26,886 bases of DNA from an uncultured Ruminococcus sp. (GCA_902767175.1 CACXGH010000210.1:1-26886), one strand, 5' to 3'. Shown: positions 1-7,060, counted from the stretch's first letter. Notes: generated by a model not told the origin, from the sequence alone. Translations and numbers: made by a program.

Positions 1-1
1 C

Positions 2-78
2 AGGAGCTAAAGCTCCCCGACGTCTGTTGACGGCGTCGCTCGCTCCAATCAAGCGAGCTTGTTGGAGCTTTGCTCCTT
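2..78. repeat. nested inverted-repeat element at window edge
   Basis: Three nested or adjacent palindromes occupy this stretch. The outer arms are AGGAGCTAAAGCTCC at 2-16 and GGAGCTTTGCTCCT at 64-77, which differ by one base insertion. Inside are CGACG/CGTCG (18-22 and 34-38) and the perfect 7-bp pair GCTCGCT/AGCGAGC (38-44 and 52-58). The whole could fold into a multi-branched structure. No coding potential is seen. It may be a dispersed intergenic repeat or an RNA structure. The left boundary cannot be judged because the window begins here. Confidence 0.4.
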
Positions 79-111
79 GTTTAACTGAGCATTTTTTCTT
101 ATTAAATACAG

Positions 112-152
112 AAAAATCCGGAATCAGGCATTTGAGCTGACTCCGGATTTTT
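112..152 (-). terminator. rho-independent terminator of the phage cassette
   Basis: A 15-bp stem (112-126 with 138-152) carries A-rich and T-rich flanks. On the minus strand the single non-Watson-Crick pair becomes a G-T wobble, so the hairpin is stronger in that direction. It begins 11 bp past the endolysin stop codon. It may also act on plus-strand transcripts. Confidence 0.85.
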
Positions 153-163
153 TTATGAGCCGC

Positions 164-1174
164 TTATGAAAGCAGCTCGTTTACTCTATTCTGCACCTTT
201 TCGTAGTTATATCCTGCCTCGGTAAGAAGCCTTTCACGCTCATCTCCTGAGCCCCATAATCCTCTGATAACCTCATGTGCTATCTCGTCTATGCTTTTTT
301 GAGGCACTTTTTTCGTATAGTCAAGTGCGATCCAACCCTTTCTGCCGCAGTATTCGGTAAGTCCCCAGATATATCCTCCGCCGGAGGTCTTTCGGCTTAT
401 ATGCACTGTTTCTCCGCATGGAATACCGCCTGTTATTTTAAAGCCGGTGCCGGGGCCTTTTCTCAGATTTACACCGTCCTGCGCTGTTATCTCAACATCT
501 TCATTCACCTCAGATGAGGAACTTATATGCTCTGCCTTTCCGTCATCATCGTCCTTATTATCTCCGCATGAAAACAGCTCGTCATTAGAGCATATATCGG
601 TATCGAAATAGCCATTAATGCCTTCTATCCTGCCCTTCCAGCTATTCTGCCACAGAACAAGATTGCTGTATCGCATCGGAACGCTTTCGGGTGCATCGGG
701 TGCTGCAAGCCACAGAGGGTACTTTTCCAGCTTTTTATAATCAAGCTTGTTATTCATCCAATTCTGATTAGTATAAAAGACGGGAATATAGCCTGCTTTC
801 TTTACTTTATCAAGAAAAGCCCCGCAGCAAGCCGTCCAATCCGGGGACATACCCATTTCACGGGCATATCGCTCCGTATCTTCCTCTACATCAAGGGCAA
901 TCGCCTTTATTTCAGGATATTCCTTAGCAAGTCTTATTGCATGGTCTGCTTCCTCTTTTGCCTTATCCTCGTCTATAAAATATCCGAAATGGTAGGTCAT
1001 AAAAGGAATACCGTATTTTTTACAGCCGTCTGCGTTATTTGCAAACTGTCTGTCCGTCTGCCCGGGAATATCCGAACCGTAAGAGCTTCTTATGATCGCA
1101 AAATCCATTCCTGCTTTCTTTATTTTCTCCCAATCGAGTTTTCCGTTTGCATTTGATACGTCAATACCTTTCAT
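164..1174 (-). CDS. phage-type endolysin: GH25 muramidase, SH3b, Cpl-7
   Basis: 336 aa. Predicted to hydrolyse the glycan backbone of peptidoglycan (N-acetylmuramidase). Residues 1-195 are a GH25 domain opening with GIDVS (Asp5) and holding the acidic pair Asp95/Glu97 in ALDVEED. A Ser/Asp-rich linker (203-225) precedes an SH3b wall-binding domain (about 226-288, VNLRKGPG), then a Cpl-7-type domain (about 294-335, IDEIAHEVIRGLWGSGDER). No signal peptide is seen, as expected for an enzyme released by a holin. The start is the ATG at 1174, preceded by AGGAGG; longer in-frame starts are not supported. The start overlaps the holin stop by four bases (ATGA), so translation is probably coupled. Family and architecture are clear. 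Whether it still lyses cells is unknown. Confidence 0.93.
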   Translation of the reverse strand: MKGIDVSNANGKLDWEKIKKAGMDFAIIRSSYGSDIPGQTDRQFANNADGCKKYGIPFMTYHFGYFIDEDKAKEEADHAIRLAKEYPEIKAIALDVEEDTERYAREMGMSPDWTACCGAFLDKVKKAGYIPVFYTNQNWMNNKLDYKKLEKYPLWLAAPDAPESVPMRYSNLVLWQNSWKGRIEGINGYFDTDICSNDELFSCGDNKDDDDGKAEHISSSSEVNEDVEITAQDGVNLRKGPGTGFKITGGIPCGETVHISRKTSGGGYIWGLTEYCGRKGWIALDYTKKVPQKSIDEIAHEVIRGLWGSGDERERLLTEAGYNYEKVQNRVNELLS

Positions 1175-1386
1175 TTCTTCTCCTCCTCTTTCTTTACCTC
1201 GGGCAAGCCTGCCGCTGAGGTAAGCAATGACAAAATCGCAGCCAGCACGGCAGTTGATGCAACTCCTGCCCAATCTACTGAGCCGATTGTTGCTGTAACT
1301 CCGATACCTGCTGCAGCGGTCTGCGCAAAGGTCTTTACAGCCCTCACCAATGCCGCCCTTATCCATATTTTCATATTGCCTTTCAT
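1171..1386 (-). CDS. phage holin, r1t-like
   Basis: 71 aa. Small membrane protein expected to form the membrane lesions that release the adjacent endolysin. After a basic N-terminus (KIWIRAALVRAVK) come two hydrophobic segments, about residues 18-33 and 37-60, joined by a short loop with the conserved-looking VDWAG. The tail is charged (LPEVKKEEEKK). This matches the r1t-type holin pattern known from Firmicute phages. Both ends overlap neighbours by four bases, with the XhlA-like gene upstream and the endolysin downstream. The alternative start is Met5. The family call is from pattern memory, not a search. Confidence 0.8.
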   Translation of the reverse strand: MKGNMKIWIRAALVRAVKTFAQTAAAGIGVTATIGSVDWAGVASTAVLAAILSLLTSAAGLPEVKKEEEKK

Positions 1387-1625
1387 TTGCGTTCCTCCTC
1401 AAGAGCCTTTAATCTGTGGTCTGTGACCTTGCATTTTTCCTCGCTGAGATTCATTCTGTCCTCTATCAGATACATTCTCTCCACTAAGCTGTTATGCTTC
1501 TCCACCTTGTTTTCAAGCTCCTTAAGTCTATATTCCGTCAGCTTGGTGCTTGTTATTATTCCCGCAAAGGTTCCTATAAGAGAGCCGCCGAAGGCAATAA
1601 GTGATGTTATTATCGCAGCCTCCAT
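1383..1625 (-). CDS. XhlA-like phage membrane/coiled-coil protein
   Basis: 80 aa. An N-terminal transmembrane segment (about residues 4-26, IITSLIAFGGSLIGTFAGII) is followed by a charged helix (about 32-80) rich in Glu, Lys and Leu that looks like a coiled coil. This shape recurs in small proteins placed just before holins in clostridial phages, often labelled hemolysin XhlA-like or holin-associated. It starts one base after the stop of the upstream gene and overlaps the holin by four bases. The exact role (holin accessory or pinholin partner) is inferred from position. Confidence 0.6.
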   Translation of the reverse strand: MEAAIITSLIAFGGSLIGTFAGIITSTKLTEYRLKELENKVEKHNSLVERMYLIEDRMNLSEEKCKVTDHRLKALEEERK

Positions 1626-1626
1626 G

Positions 1627-2349
1627 TCAGACCTCCATTATAGTATATTCATCAAGCGAAAAATAGTTTTTAAGTCCTATCGTCAATACCGAATTTACCG
1701 CAACCTCTGAAATATCATAAAGACTATCGGTGACAAAGACTCTTTCACCGGAGCTGTTCCTTACAAACACCTTGTTTCTTATCAGCTCCACAGTCGAGCT
1801 GCTGTCCGTACTGTAAATATAAGGCAGTCTGTCAATCTTTTTCAGAGCTGATGCCCCACTGTCAACAAACACTCCGCCTATTGCTGCTGTTTTATCTGAC
1901 ATTATACTGTAACACCCGTTATTATCATCAATAATAACAGTACAAGCTATTTCAGGAGAGTTAATCTCCTGATTGAAAGAGCAGAAAGACAGATTGATAA
2001 CACCATCGTTTGCAGCTGCATTGTACTTCCAGCTCCTTGTCGCAAATGCACCTCTCTCGACTGTCGAATTGCAGAAATATAACTGTCCCACAACTATATT
2101 ATTGCTGTCGGTCACAGTATACATATAATCCGTATATAAAAGTGCACTGCTTCTTGTAAACGTAAGTACACATATATCTGCTATATTTATTGAAAAGCTC
2201 GGAGTGTTGTTCTCACCGGAAAACTGCTCCGTCAGATCCTCTGTGATACAGCTTATCCGCTCATCAGCCGATGTAATCTCTGTTATAAACGCTGTAATAA
2301 AGCTAAGCTCGGTTCCGTATTTTGATACGGCTCTTCTTTTTATGCTCAT
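1627..2349 (-). CDS. phage structural protein of unknown function
   Basis: 240 aa. I do not recognise a named family. The protein is beta-rich, Ser/Thr/Asn-rich and lacks transmembrane segments. It starts MSIKRRAVSKYGTELSF after a strong AAGGAGGAAGG ribosome binding site. It lies between a large tail protein and the lysis genes, where phages usually keep baseplate, tail-fibre or tail-tip accessory proteins, so a virion surface role is inferred from position only. No collagen-like repeats, carbohydrate-active motif or chaperone motif is visible. Confidence 0.55.
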   Translation of the reverse strand: MSIKRRAVSKYGTELSFITAFITEITSADERISCITEDLTEQFSGENNTPSFSINIADICVLTFTRSSALLYTDYMYTVTDSNNIVVGQLYFCNSTVERGAFATRSWKYNAAANDGVINLSFCSFNQEINSPEIACTVIIDDNNGCYSIMSDKTAAIGGVFVDSGASALKKIDRLPYIYSTDSSSTVELIRNKVFVRNSSGERVFVTDSLYDISEVAVNSVLTIGLKNYFSLDEYTIMEV

Positions 2350-2363
2350 ATCCTTCCTCCTTA

Positions 2364-3761
2364 TTAAATAAGATATTTTATTGTTATACTGTCGGGCTGT
2401 ATCTGTGTTCCTACAGAAATACTGTTCCTGCCCTGCGAAAGTACTATCGTTTCAATGTCACCGCTTTCAGACGTGAACTCTCCCTCCATAAGAGGCGAGT
2501 CTGTATACAAAACCGTCCTTGATACGATGTAAGGATCATAATCCGTAGCTGTAAGACCATATTCAAGCTGAATGTGCTCAAGCACCTCGGGAATACTTGC
2601 ATCGTCTCTGCCGTATGAGAAATAGCACAGGATATAATTCGTGTTACCTGTGGTCGTAAAGCTGTTCACCATCGGAGTAAGAGACACAAGCTCTCTGTCT
2701 ACAAACTCACATTGTGCTCCTGCCGCAGGATAAGAGGAATAACCTGCCACTCTCGCAGTTACTCCGCCCGAATACAGCACCGATACGGTATAATCCGTAT
2801 TCGGCGACACACGCATACAAAAGCTTCTCTGCCGTGTAGCCGATGTTGTTCCCGATGCAGTTGCTGTGCCGTCTGTATTCGGATAAAGCTCAACTATATC
2901 GGCGTTGTCTTTATCAAAGATATTCTTTCCTCTCACCGTTACGGGAATAGCATACTTTCCTGTTTCACTGTCATAGTCTCCTACACCTCTGCTGTTTCCG
3001 TAGATGATAAGTTCCTTCATTGATTCTCCTGCACTGTTCAGAACTATAGGAGGTCTGCCCGAAATTTCCACAACCGTACCGACAGCAGACATTCTCGGAT
3101 AGAACCTTCCCGTCTGCAGGTCATAGAGTCCCTCTGTGCCTCTCTCGCTTGCAGGTATGTACTCATGCAGGAGATTATTTCCCCTGTATATCCTTACGGA
3201 ATAGATTTCACCCGAAAACATACGGCTGTCCAGTGTTCCGCTGTCATTTAGTGCGCCAATGCACAATGTCTGTGCAGAATCGAATACTGCATTTGTAAAC
3301 TCCTTTTGAAGCTCGCCGTCAAGATAATATCCGTGCTGACCCAGTGATACCGTATGCATTTCCGAATGACTTACCGCATTCAGGATCATATTTTCATCGG
3401 AAGCGAAAGACGGATAAGTGACATTATATACGCAGGCAAGATAAAAATTATTATCGACCGATACACCCATAGAGCGGCACCCAAAGACATACATTCTCTC
3501 CTTTTCATTATCCTTCTTCATATCGACCTCTATCGTGTCAATATCCTTGGGATGATAAGACGTCATAACATATTGGGTACCGTCAAAGGTAAGTCTCTCA
3601 GCCTGCTGACAGGTTATCTCAGCTGTCTCGGACAGAACGGGATAAATATGCATTTTAAGGGCGGACTTCGCATAGATATGGTCACCCTCAAGGTGTTTTG
3701 ATGTCGGCGGACAAAGCTCGCCTACGAGCATATCAAGATGATTTATTACACCCGTCAGCAC
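2364..3761 (-). CDS. phage tail/baseplate protein with LamG-like fold
   Basis: 465 aa. Residues about 55-225 resemble a concanavalin A/LamG-type domain, including the typical SGEIYSVRIYRG then YIPA and GLYDLQTGRFYP segments found in receptor-binding tail proteins of Firmicute phages. Residues about 275-425 resemble a carbohydrate-binding-like jelly roll (GKNIFDKDN, a YTVSVLYSGG segment, HIQLEYG). The start is taken as GTG at 3761, because AAGGAG sits nine bases upstream and the gene then overlaps the previous stop by a few bases; Met11 is the alternative. Likely role: host or surface recognition by a phage or tailocin tail. No catalytic residues are evident. Confidence 0.7.
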   Translation of the reverse strand: MLTGVINHLDMLVGELCPPTSKHLEGDHIYAKSALKMHIYPVLSETAEITCQQAERLTFDGTQYVMTSYHPKDIDTIEVDMKKDNEKERMYVFGCRSMGVSVDNNFYLACVYNVTYPSFASDENMILNAVSHSEMHTVSLGQHGYYLDGELQKEFTNAVFDSAQTLCIGALNDSGTLDSRMFSGEIYSVRIYRGNNLLHEYIPASERGTEGLYDLQTGRFYPRMSAVGTVVEISGRPPIVLNSAGESMKELIIYGNSRGVGDYDSETGKYAIPVTVRGKNIFDKDNADIVELYPNTDGTATASGTTSATRQRSFCMRVSPNTDYTVSVLYSGGVTARVAGYSSYPAAGAQCEFVDRELVSLTPMVNSFTTTGNTNYILCYFSYGRDDASIPEVLEHIQLEYGLTATDYDPYIVSRTVLYTDSPLMEGEFTSESGDIETIVLSQGRNSISVGTQIQPDSITIKYLI

Positions 3762-4105
3762 TGTTCATCTCTCCTTACTACCGACCTTATCACCTCAAAT
3801 TCGGTGCAGCCGATTATCTTTTCCATTTCGTTATCTCCTCTTACAAGGGCTATATCATAGAAATATGTTCCCGGCTCAAGATTGGTCTCGTCTGTCGAAA
3901 GCGTTACTATATAGGCATTAATGTCATAGTCATACGCCTGCGGATAGATAGTCTTTTTCAGAATATATCCGTTATAATAAGCATATTTTTTAATTCCGAG
4001 TACAAGGTATTCGTTCTCCGCAAGGATATAATCCTCTTCTCCGTCTTTTATCCGGAGACCTGTTTTATAGGCTCTGTTCTGTGCAAGCCTTATAATATTA
4101 TTCAT
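3755..4105 (-). CDS. phage baseplate-type (BppU N-terminal/Ig-like) protein
   Basis: 116 aa. A compact beta-rich domain with an early IRLAQNRAYKTGLRIKDGEEDY segment and a later TLSTDETNLEPGTYFYDIALV segment. This is the pattern of the small Ig-like or BppU N-terminal-type domains in Firmicute baseplate operons, where strands alternate with a GTYFYDI-type turn. The ribosome binding site is GGAGGAG. This is the first gene of the cassette: nothing phage-like lies upstream, and two terminators separate it from the PAP2 gene. The family assignment is tentative. Confidence 0.55.
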   Translation of the reverse strand: MNNIIRLAQNRAYKTGLRIKDGEEDYILAENEYLVLGIKKYAYYNGYILKKTIYPQAYDYDINAYIVTLSTDETNLEPGTYFYDIALVRGDNEMEKIIGCTEFEVIRSVVRRDEQC

Positions 4106-4228
4106 TGCTCTCCTCCTTTATTTTTGACCTTTACCGAATATGCTCTGTGTATATTTTTGCTGCATATCGGTTATCCTATCATTCTTTAATAAAAATCCCC
4201 CTTTCACTACACCCTTAAATAACAAAAA

Positions 4229-4252
4229 AATTCGACCTCTAAAGGTCGAATT
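4229..4252 (-). terminator. second terminator between PAP2 gene and phage cassette
   Basis: A perfect 10-bp stem (4229-4238 with 4243-4252, loop CTAA) is followed on the minus strand by seven T. It stands in tandem with the hairpin at 4284-4307. Together they should block read-through from the PAP2 gene, so the phage cassette needs its own promoter in 4106-4228. I found no convincing promoter there. Confidence 0.8.
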
Positions 4253-4283
4253 GTGAGAAACTTTCATTTATTATTTTTAAAAA

Positions 4284-4307
4284 AGCTCCCCGGAAGCCCG
4301 GGGAGCT
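4284..4307 (-). terminator. terminator of the PAP2 gene
   Basis: A perfect 10-bp GC-rich stem, AGCTCCCCGG/CCGGGGAGCT, with a 4-base loop, followed on the minus strand by a run of seven T. It begins 10 bases after the PAP2 stop codon. Confidence 0.88.
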
Positions 4308-4317
4308 AAAGAATGAT

Positions 4318-4860
4318 CTAAAACTGAAAAGTAAACAGAGGGATAGAACCTGCAACAGGTATAGCCACAAGACCGCATACTGTGCCTATTATCATTCCTG
4401 CTATTACATCAGATGGATAATGCACCAATAAGTAAAGTCTTGAGAAAGATATCAGCAGTGCATACATAACTACAGGAAAGTACCACATAGGGCACATACA
4501 CATAAATACCGCCGCAACGGCGAACGAAGCCGTTGTATGACCCGAGGGAAAGGAGTAATGGGGTGGGTTTTCGATCAGAAGATATTCCTCAAACGCCTTT
4601 TTGCAGGGGCGGACTCTTTTTACTATATGTTTAATTGTCACCTCACCTGTCAGGGAAGCTATCCCCATTGCGGCAAGCATTGTAAAGCCCATAAGTCTCC
4701 CCTTGTTCATCAGCAGGAACGGGAGAGACAGAGCAAACCAGATAAAGCCGTTGTCGCCGGTGGAGGTGACTAATATCATAAGCCTGTTAAGGAATTTAGT
4801 ATGCCTTTTTGCCAGCAGCATAAGCATTCTGTCGTCCCAGGCTTGAATACGCTCAAGCAT
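4318..4860 (-). CDS. PAP2-family membrane phosphatase
   Basis: 180 aa. Integral membrane phosphatase of the PAP2 superfamily; likely substrates are undecaprenyl diphosphate (BcrC/YbjG-type) or another lipid phosphate on the outer face of the membrane. All three signature motifs are present: K-x6-RP (KHIVKRVRP), PSGH (FPSGHTTAS) and SR-x5-H-x3-D (SRLYLLVHYPSD), with 4-5 hydrophobic segments between and around them. ATG at 4860 is chosen because GGACGG lies eight bases upstream. A GTG at 4869 would add three residues but overlaps that site. The gene has its own promoter and terminator, so it is monocistronic. The substrate cannot be decided from sequence. Confidence 0.9.
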   Translation of the reverse strand: MLERIQAWDDRMLMLLAKRHTKFLNRLMILVTSTGDNGFIWFALSLPFLLMNKGRLMGFTMLAAMGIASLTGEVTIKHIVKRVRPCKKAFEEYLLIENPPHYSFPSGHTTASFAVAAVFMCMCPMWYFPVVMYALLISFSRLYLLVHYPSDVIAGMIIGTVCGLVAIPVAGSIPLFTFQF

Positions 4861-4890
4861 ATGTTTCACCGTCCATATTTTTTCAGTTTA

Positions 4891-4919
4891 ATTATACCAT
4901 ATATGTTCCTGTTTTTCAA
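4891..4919 (-). promoter_or_regulatory. sigma-A-type promoter of the PAP2 gene
   Basis: On the minus strand TTGAAA (4914-4919), a 17-base spacer and a perfect TATAAT (4891-4896), about 30 bases before the start codon. This is a near-consensus housekeeping promoter. Confidence 0.8.
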
Positions 4920-4959
4920 ACAATACTGAAAAATATTTCGTAAATTAAAGTCACTGTTA

Positions 4960-5070
4960 TTATTTTACCGTAACCTGCGGTATAATTCTGTCATTTTGTT
5001 TTTTTACACGGAATACTCTTTTAAGAATAATATTATGAAGCTCAGGCTTTTTTATAACAACGATGCTCAT
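4960..5070 (-). CDS. SpoVM-like microprotein, second copy
   Basis: 36 aa, too short for normal ORF cut-offs. It begins MSIVVIKKPELHNIILKRVF and continues with R-V-K-K-Q-N-D. It aligns without gaps to the 36-residue peptide encoded just upstream: shared Met1, Ile3-Val4, Lys8-Pro9, Leu16, basic 17-18, Phe20, Lys23-Lys24-Gln25 and Asp27. The first ten codons are also similar in DNA, which points to tandem duplication. Pro9, the residue known to matter for curvature sensing in B. subtilis SpoVM, is kept. The Gly of the FGIKK motif in copy 1 is Arg here. The ribosome binding site AAGGAGG overlaps the stop codon of copy 1, so the pair is probably cotranscribed and coupled. Expression is not proven. 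The duplicate could be functional, specialised or decaying. Confidence 0.72.
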   Translation of the reverse strand: MSIVVIKKPELHNIILKRVFRVKKQNDRIIPQVTVK

Positions 5071-5082
5071 ATCAAAACCTCC

Positions 5083-5193
5083 TTATCTTACAAAGGTCTG
5101 CTGAAGGTTTGCGTCAGACTGTTTTTTAATGCCGAAGATCTTTCTGAGGAAGAAGCTCCAGAACTTAGGCTTATCAACAATAACGATTTTCAT
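5083..5193 (-). CDS. spoVM: SpoVM-like coat-anchoring peptide, first copy
   Basis: 36 aa, beginning MKIVIVDKPKFWSFFLRKIF, then GIKKQ and a polar tail. B. subtilis SpoVM is a 26-residue amphipathic peptide that binds the convex forespore membrane and recruits SpoIVA to start coat and cortex assembly. Features kept here are Met-Lys start, Pro9-Lys10-Phe11, a hydrophobic then basic amphipathic helix, and a positively charged end. Synteny is strong support: in B. subtilis spoVM also follows thiN of the yloC-thiN operon. The start is the ATG at 5193 with AAGGGG nine bases upstream, not the longer in-frame read. It lies 23 bases after the small cysteine-tailed protein and 12 bases before a second copy. 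The C-terminal tail of about 10 residues is longer than in Bacillus. Confidence 0.82.
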   Translation of the reverse strand: MKIVIVDKPKFWSFFLRKIFGIKKQSDANLQQTFVR

Positions 5194-5216
5194 AAATAAG
5201 TACCCCTTTCGCAAGA

Positions 5217-5366
5217 TCAGCACCTGCGGCATCTGCCGCAGACAAAGGTTGTTATCGTCAGCAGTACAGCCGCCACAACAGCTATCCACCACGGAGGAAG
5301 AATACTTGCAGCAAGCATTCCGAGACTGAAAGCCAGCATATTACCGTTTCTAACACATTTTTTCAC
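5217..5366 (-). CDS. small membrane protein with cysteine-rich tail
   Basis: 49 aa. A short basic N-terminus (MKKCVRNGN) is followed by a long hydrophobic stretch (about residues 10-42) broken by PPWW, so it could form one kinked transmembrane helix or a hairpin. It ends in the cysteine/arginine cluster CGRCRRC. The start is the GTG at 5366 because AGGGAGG sits seven bases upstream; the ATG at 5372 is too close to that site. It lies 23 bases before the SpoVM-like gene, probably in the same transcript, behind the thiN terminator and a possible sporulation promoter. I do not recognise a named family. A role at the forespore or mother-cell membrane is inferred only from this linkage. Confidence 0.65.
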   Translation of the reverse strand: MKKCVRNGNMLAFSLGMLAASILPPWWIAVVAAVLLTITTFVCGRCRRC

Positions 5367-5400
5367 ACTCATTCCTCCCTGTACCGTTGTCAGCGCATTC

Positions 5401-5429
5401 TGTATGCTGCTTACACTAATATAATATAC
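5401..5429 (-). promoter_or_regulatory. possible sigma-E-type promoter for the spoVM cluster
   Basis: On the minus strand GTATATT (5423-5429), a 16-base spacer and CATACA (5401-5406) resemble the sigma-E/K pattern. The spacer is slightly long. The deduced start site would be about 28 bases before the GTG of the 49-aa gene. B. subtilis spoVM is transcribed in the mother cell by sigma-E, which fits. Confidence 0.38.
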
Positions 5430-5471
5430 ACGATCCCGGTTTTTGACACAGCTTTCTGAGAAAAAACAAAA

Positions 5472-5499
5472 GCTGATGAAAGCTTTAACCTTCATCAGC
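5472..5499 (-). terminator. terminator of the large housekeeping operon
   Basis: A 9-bp stem GCTGATGAA/TTCATCAGC (5472-5480 and 5491-5499) followed on the minus strand by TTTTGTTTTTT. It begins just after the thiN stop codon. It separates the yicC-thiN operon from the spoVM cluster, which therefore probably has its own promoter. Confidence 0.85.
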
Positions 5500-5505
5500 C
5501 TTTAA

Positions 5506-6135
5506 TTATCCATAGATCATTACGAGCGCACTGCCGTTTTTTATTCCGACAAACGCATTATCAGAATTTATCGTATTGCTTGCACCTAATGGGAATTCTG
5601 CCGTTAACATTATGTCATTCACTTCATATAAAAAGCCTTTCAGCTCAACACTGCATTCTTTACAGCCGAACGGAAACACGGCAAAGCCCTTTCCGCTTTT
5701 GTTTTTTATCTCCATGCTGTAGTTCTTAAGCACATAATATAAGCCTTTCTCATCTGCTATACAGCCCTTAAAGCCCCTTTGTGCAAGAAACAGCAATGCA
5801 CAATAGTTTGCTACAGTGTGGTCGGGTCTGCCTCCCGTCATGCCTAAAAGCAGAAATTCACTGCAGCCCCTTCTGATAAACTCCCTTATGCAAAACATCG
5901 TATCAGTGTCATCCTTCATAACAGGGAGCTTTATCACTTCACATGAAGAATTCACCGGAACAGGTGCGGAATCAAAATCGCCTATTATTATATCGGGTTT
6001 TAGTCCTGCCGTTACAGCCTTTTCATATCCTCCGTCGGCACATACTATTATATCATCATCTTTTATCAGGTGTTTCACTTCCGAGATGTCATTTTCCGGC
6101 GACGCACCGATAATAACACAACGTTTTCCTGTCAT
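5506..6135 (-). CDS. thiN: thiamine diphosphokinase
   Basis: 209 aa. Transfers diphosphate from ATP to thiamine, giving thiamine diphosphate. Family motifs are all visible: CADGGYEKAVTAGLKPD then GDFDS in the N-terminal catalytic domain, DDTDTMFCI for metal and nucleotide binding, and GGRPDHTVAN. The C-terminal beta-domain (about 130-209) ends with the thiamine-binding-type LGASNTINSDNA. The ATG at 6135 is chosen because AAAGGCGG is eight bases upstream and the gap to the rsgA stop is 14 bases; an in-frame GTG at 6180 would overlap rsgA by 31 bases. It is the last gene of the operon. rpe, which sits between rsgA and thiN in B. subtilis, is absent. Confidence 0.93.
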   Translation of the reverse strand: MTGKRCVIIGASPENDISEVKHLIKDDDIIVCADGGYEKAVTAGLKPDIIIGDFDSAPVPVNSSCEVIKLPVMKDDTDTMFCIREFIRRGCSEFLLLGMTGGRPDHTVANYCALLFLAQRGFKGCIADEKGLYYVLKNYSMEIKNKSGKGFAVFPFGCKECSVELKGFLYEVNDIMLTAEFPLGASNTINSDNAFVGIKNGSALVMIYG

Positions 6136-6149
6136 ATTCCGAACCGCCT

Positions 6150-7049
6150 TTAATTTGACTGCCGTTTTTTCATTTCCCACGCAGGGATATTTTTAACTTC
6201 ATCATACATAGCCTTATAGCTGTTATGCCGTGATACAGGAATTTTCCCTGCACTTACCGCATCTAAAACGGCACAGCCCTTTTCACAGGTGTGTGTACAG
6301 GTCGAGAAGCGGCACTGTGTAAGATATTCTCTGAACTCAGGGAAACAGTATGCTATCTCATCTCCCATTATTACTTCGTACCGTTCAATATCAACGGTAG
6401 AAAAACCGGGAGTATCCGCTACATATCCTCTGCCAACCTTATAAAGCTCACTGTGTCTTGTGGTATGTCTGCCTCGTCCAAGCTTTTTGCTTATCTCAGC
6501 CGTTTCTATCTCAAGCTCGGGGAAAAGCGAATTCAGCAGTGAGGATTTTCCCACTCCCGTATTTCCCGTAAATGCCGATATTTTCCCCTCAAGCAAAGCC
6601 GTAAGCTCCTGCTTATCCTGATGTGAATGTATGCTGTAGGACATCGCCCTTATTCCTGCACTGCGATATATAGAAAGCAGCTCATCACAGTCTGCAAGGT
6701 CTGACTTAGTAAATACTATCACTGGCTCAATGCCCTTTTCTACCGCAACAGCCGATATTTTATCTATTATAAGCGTGCTCGGCGACGGCTCTGAGACCGA
6801 AGCCACAATAAAAAGCCTGTCAAGATTTGCAAGAGGCGGTCTTACCAGTGAATTCTTTCTCGGGAGTATCGCATCTACAGCTGCCGTTCCGTCATCAAGA
6901 ACTGTTATCTCCGCCCTGTCCCCTACAGCAGGCGTTATTCCCTTTTTGCGGAATACTCCCCTCGCTTTGCATTCATAAAGCACATCAGCGGCTTCAATAT
7001 AATAGAAACCGCTGATTGCCTTAACTATCAATCCTGTTAATTTTTCCAT
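6150..7049 (-). CDS. rsgA: ribosome small-subunit biogenesis GTPase RsgA
   Basis: 299 aa. Circularly permuted GTPase that checks late 30S subunit maturation. An N-terminal OB-fold (about 1-65) is followed by the permuted GTPase order G4-G5-G1-G2-G3: TKSD at about 114, GNTGVGKSS at about 160, RHTT as G2-type, and DTPGF as G3. The C-terminal zinc domain carries the Cys/His cluster C-x4-C-x-H-x5-C (CRFSTCTHTCEKGC). Length is normal. It starts 11 bases after the prkC stop. In B. subtilis the orthologue CpgA is a PrkC substrate, and the neighbourhood here is the same. Confidence 0.95.
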   Translation of the reverse strand: MEKLTGLIVKAISGFYYIEAADVLYECKARGVFRKKGITPAVGDRAEITVLDDGTAAVDAILPRKNSLVRPPLANLDRLFIVASVSEPSPSTLIIDKISAVAVEKGIEPVIVFTKSDLADCDELLSIYRSAGIRAMSYSIHSHQDKQELTALLEGKISAFTGNTGVGKSSLLNSLFPELEIETAEISKKLGRGRHTTRHSELYKVGRGYVADTPGFSTVDIERYEVIMGDEIAYCFPEFREYLTQCRFSTCTHTCEKGCAVLDAVSAGKIPVSRHNSYKAMYDEVKNIPAWEMKKRQSN

Positions 7050-7060
7050 AGCTCTGCCCG

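Noticed and set aside
4106..4228. Promoter for the phage cassette, including a weak sigma-E-like ATACACA
   Set aside because: No matching -35 at acceptable spacing; not strong enough to list.
4996..5199. Plus-strand 67-codon frame across the SpoVM-like genes
   Set aside because: It is antisense to the two minus-strand microproteins, which have ribosome binding sites, conserved synteny and paralogy.
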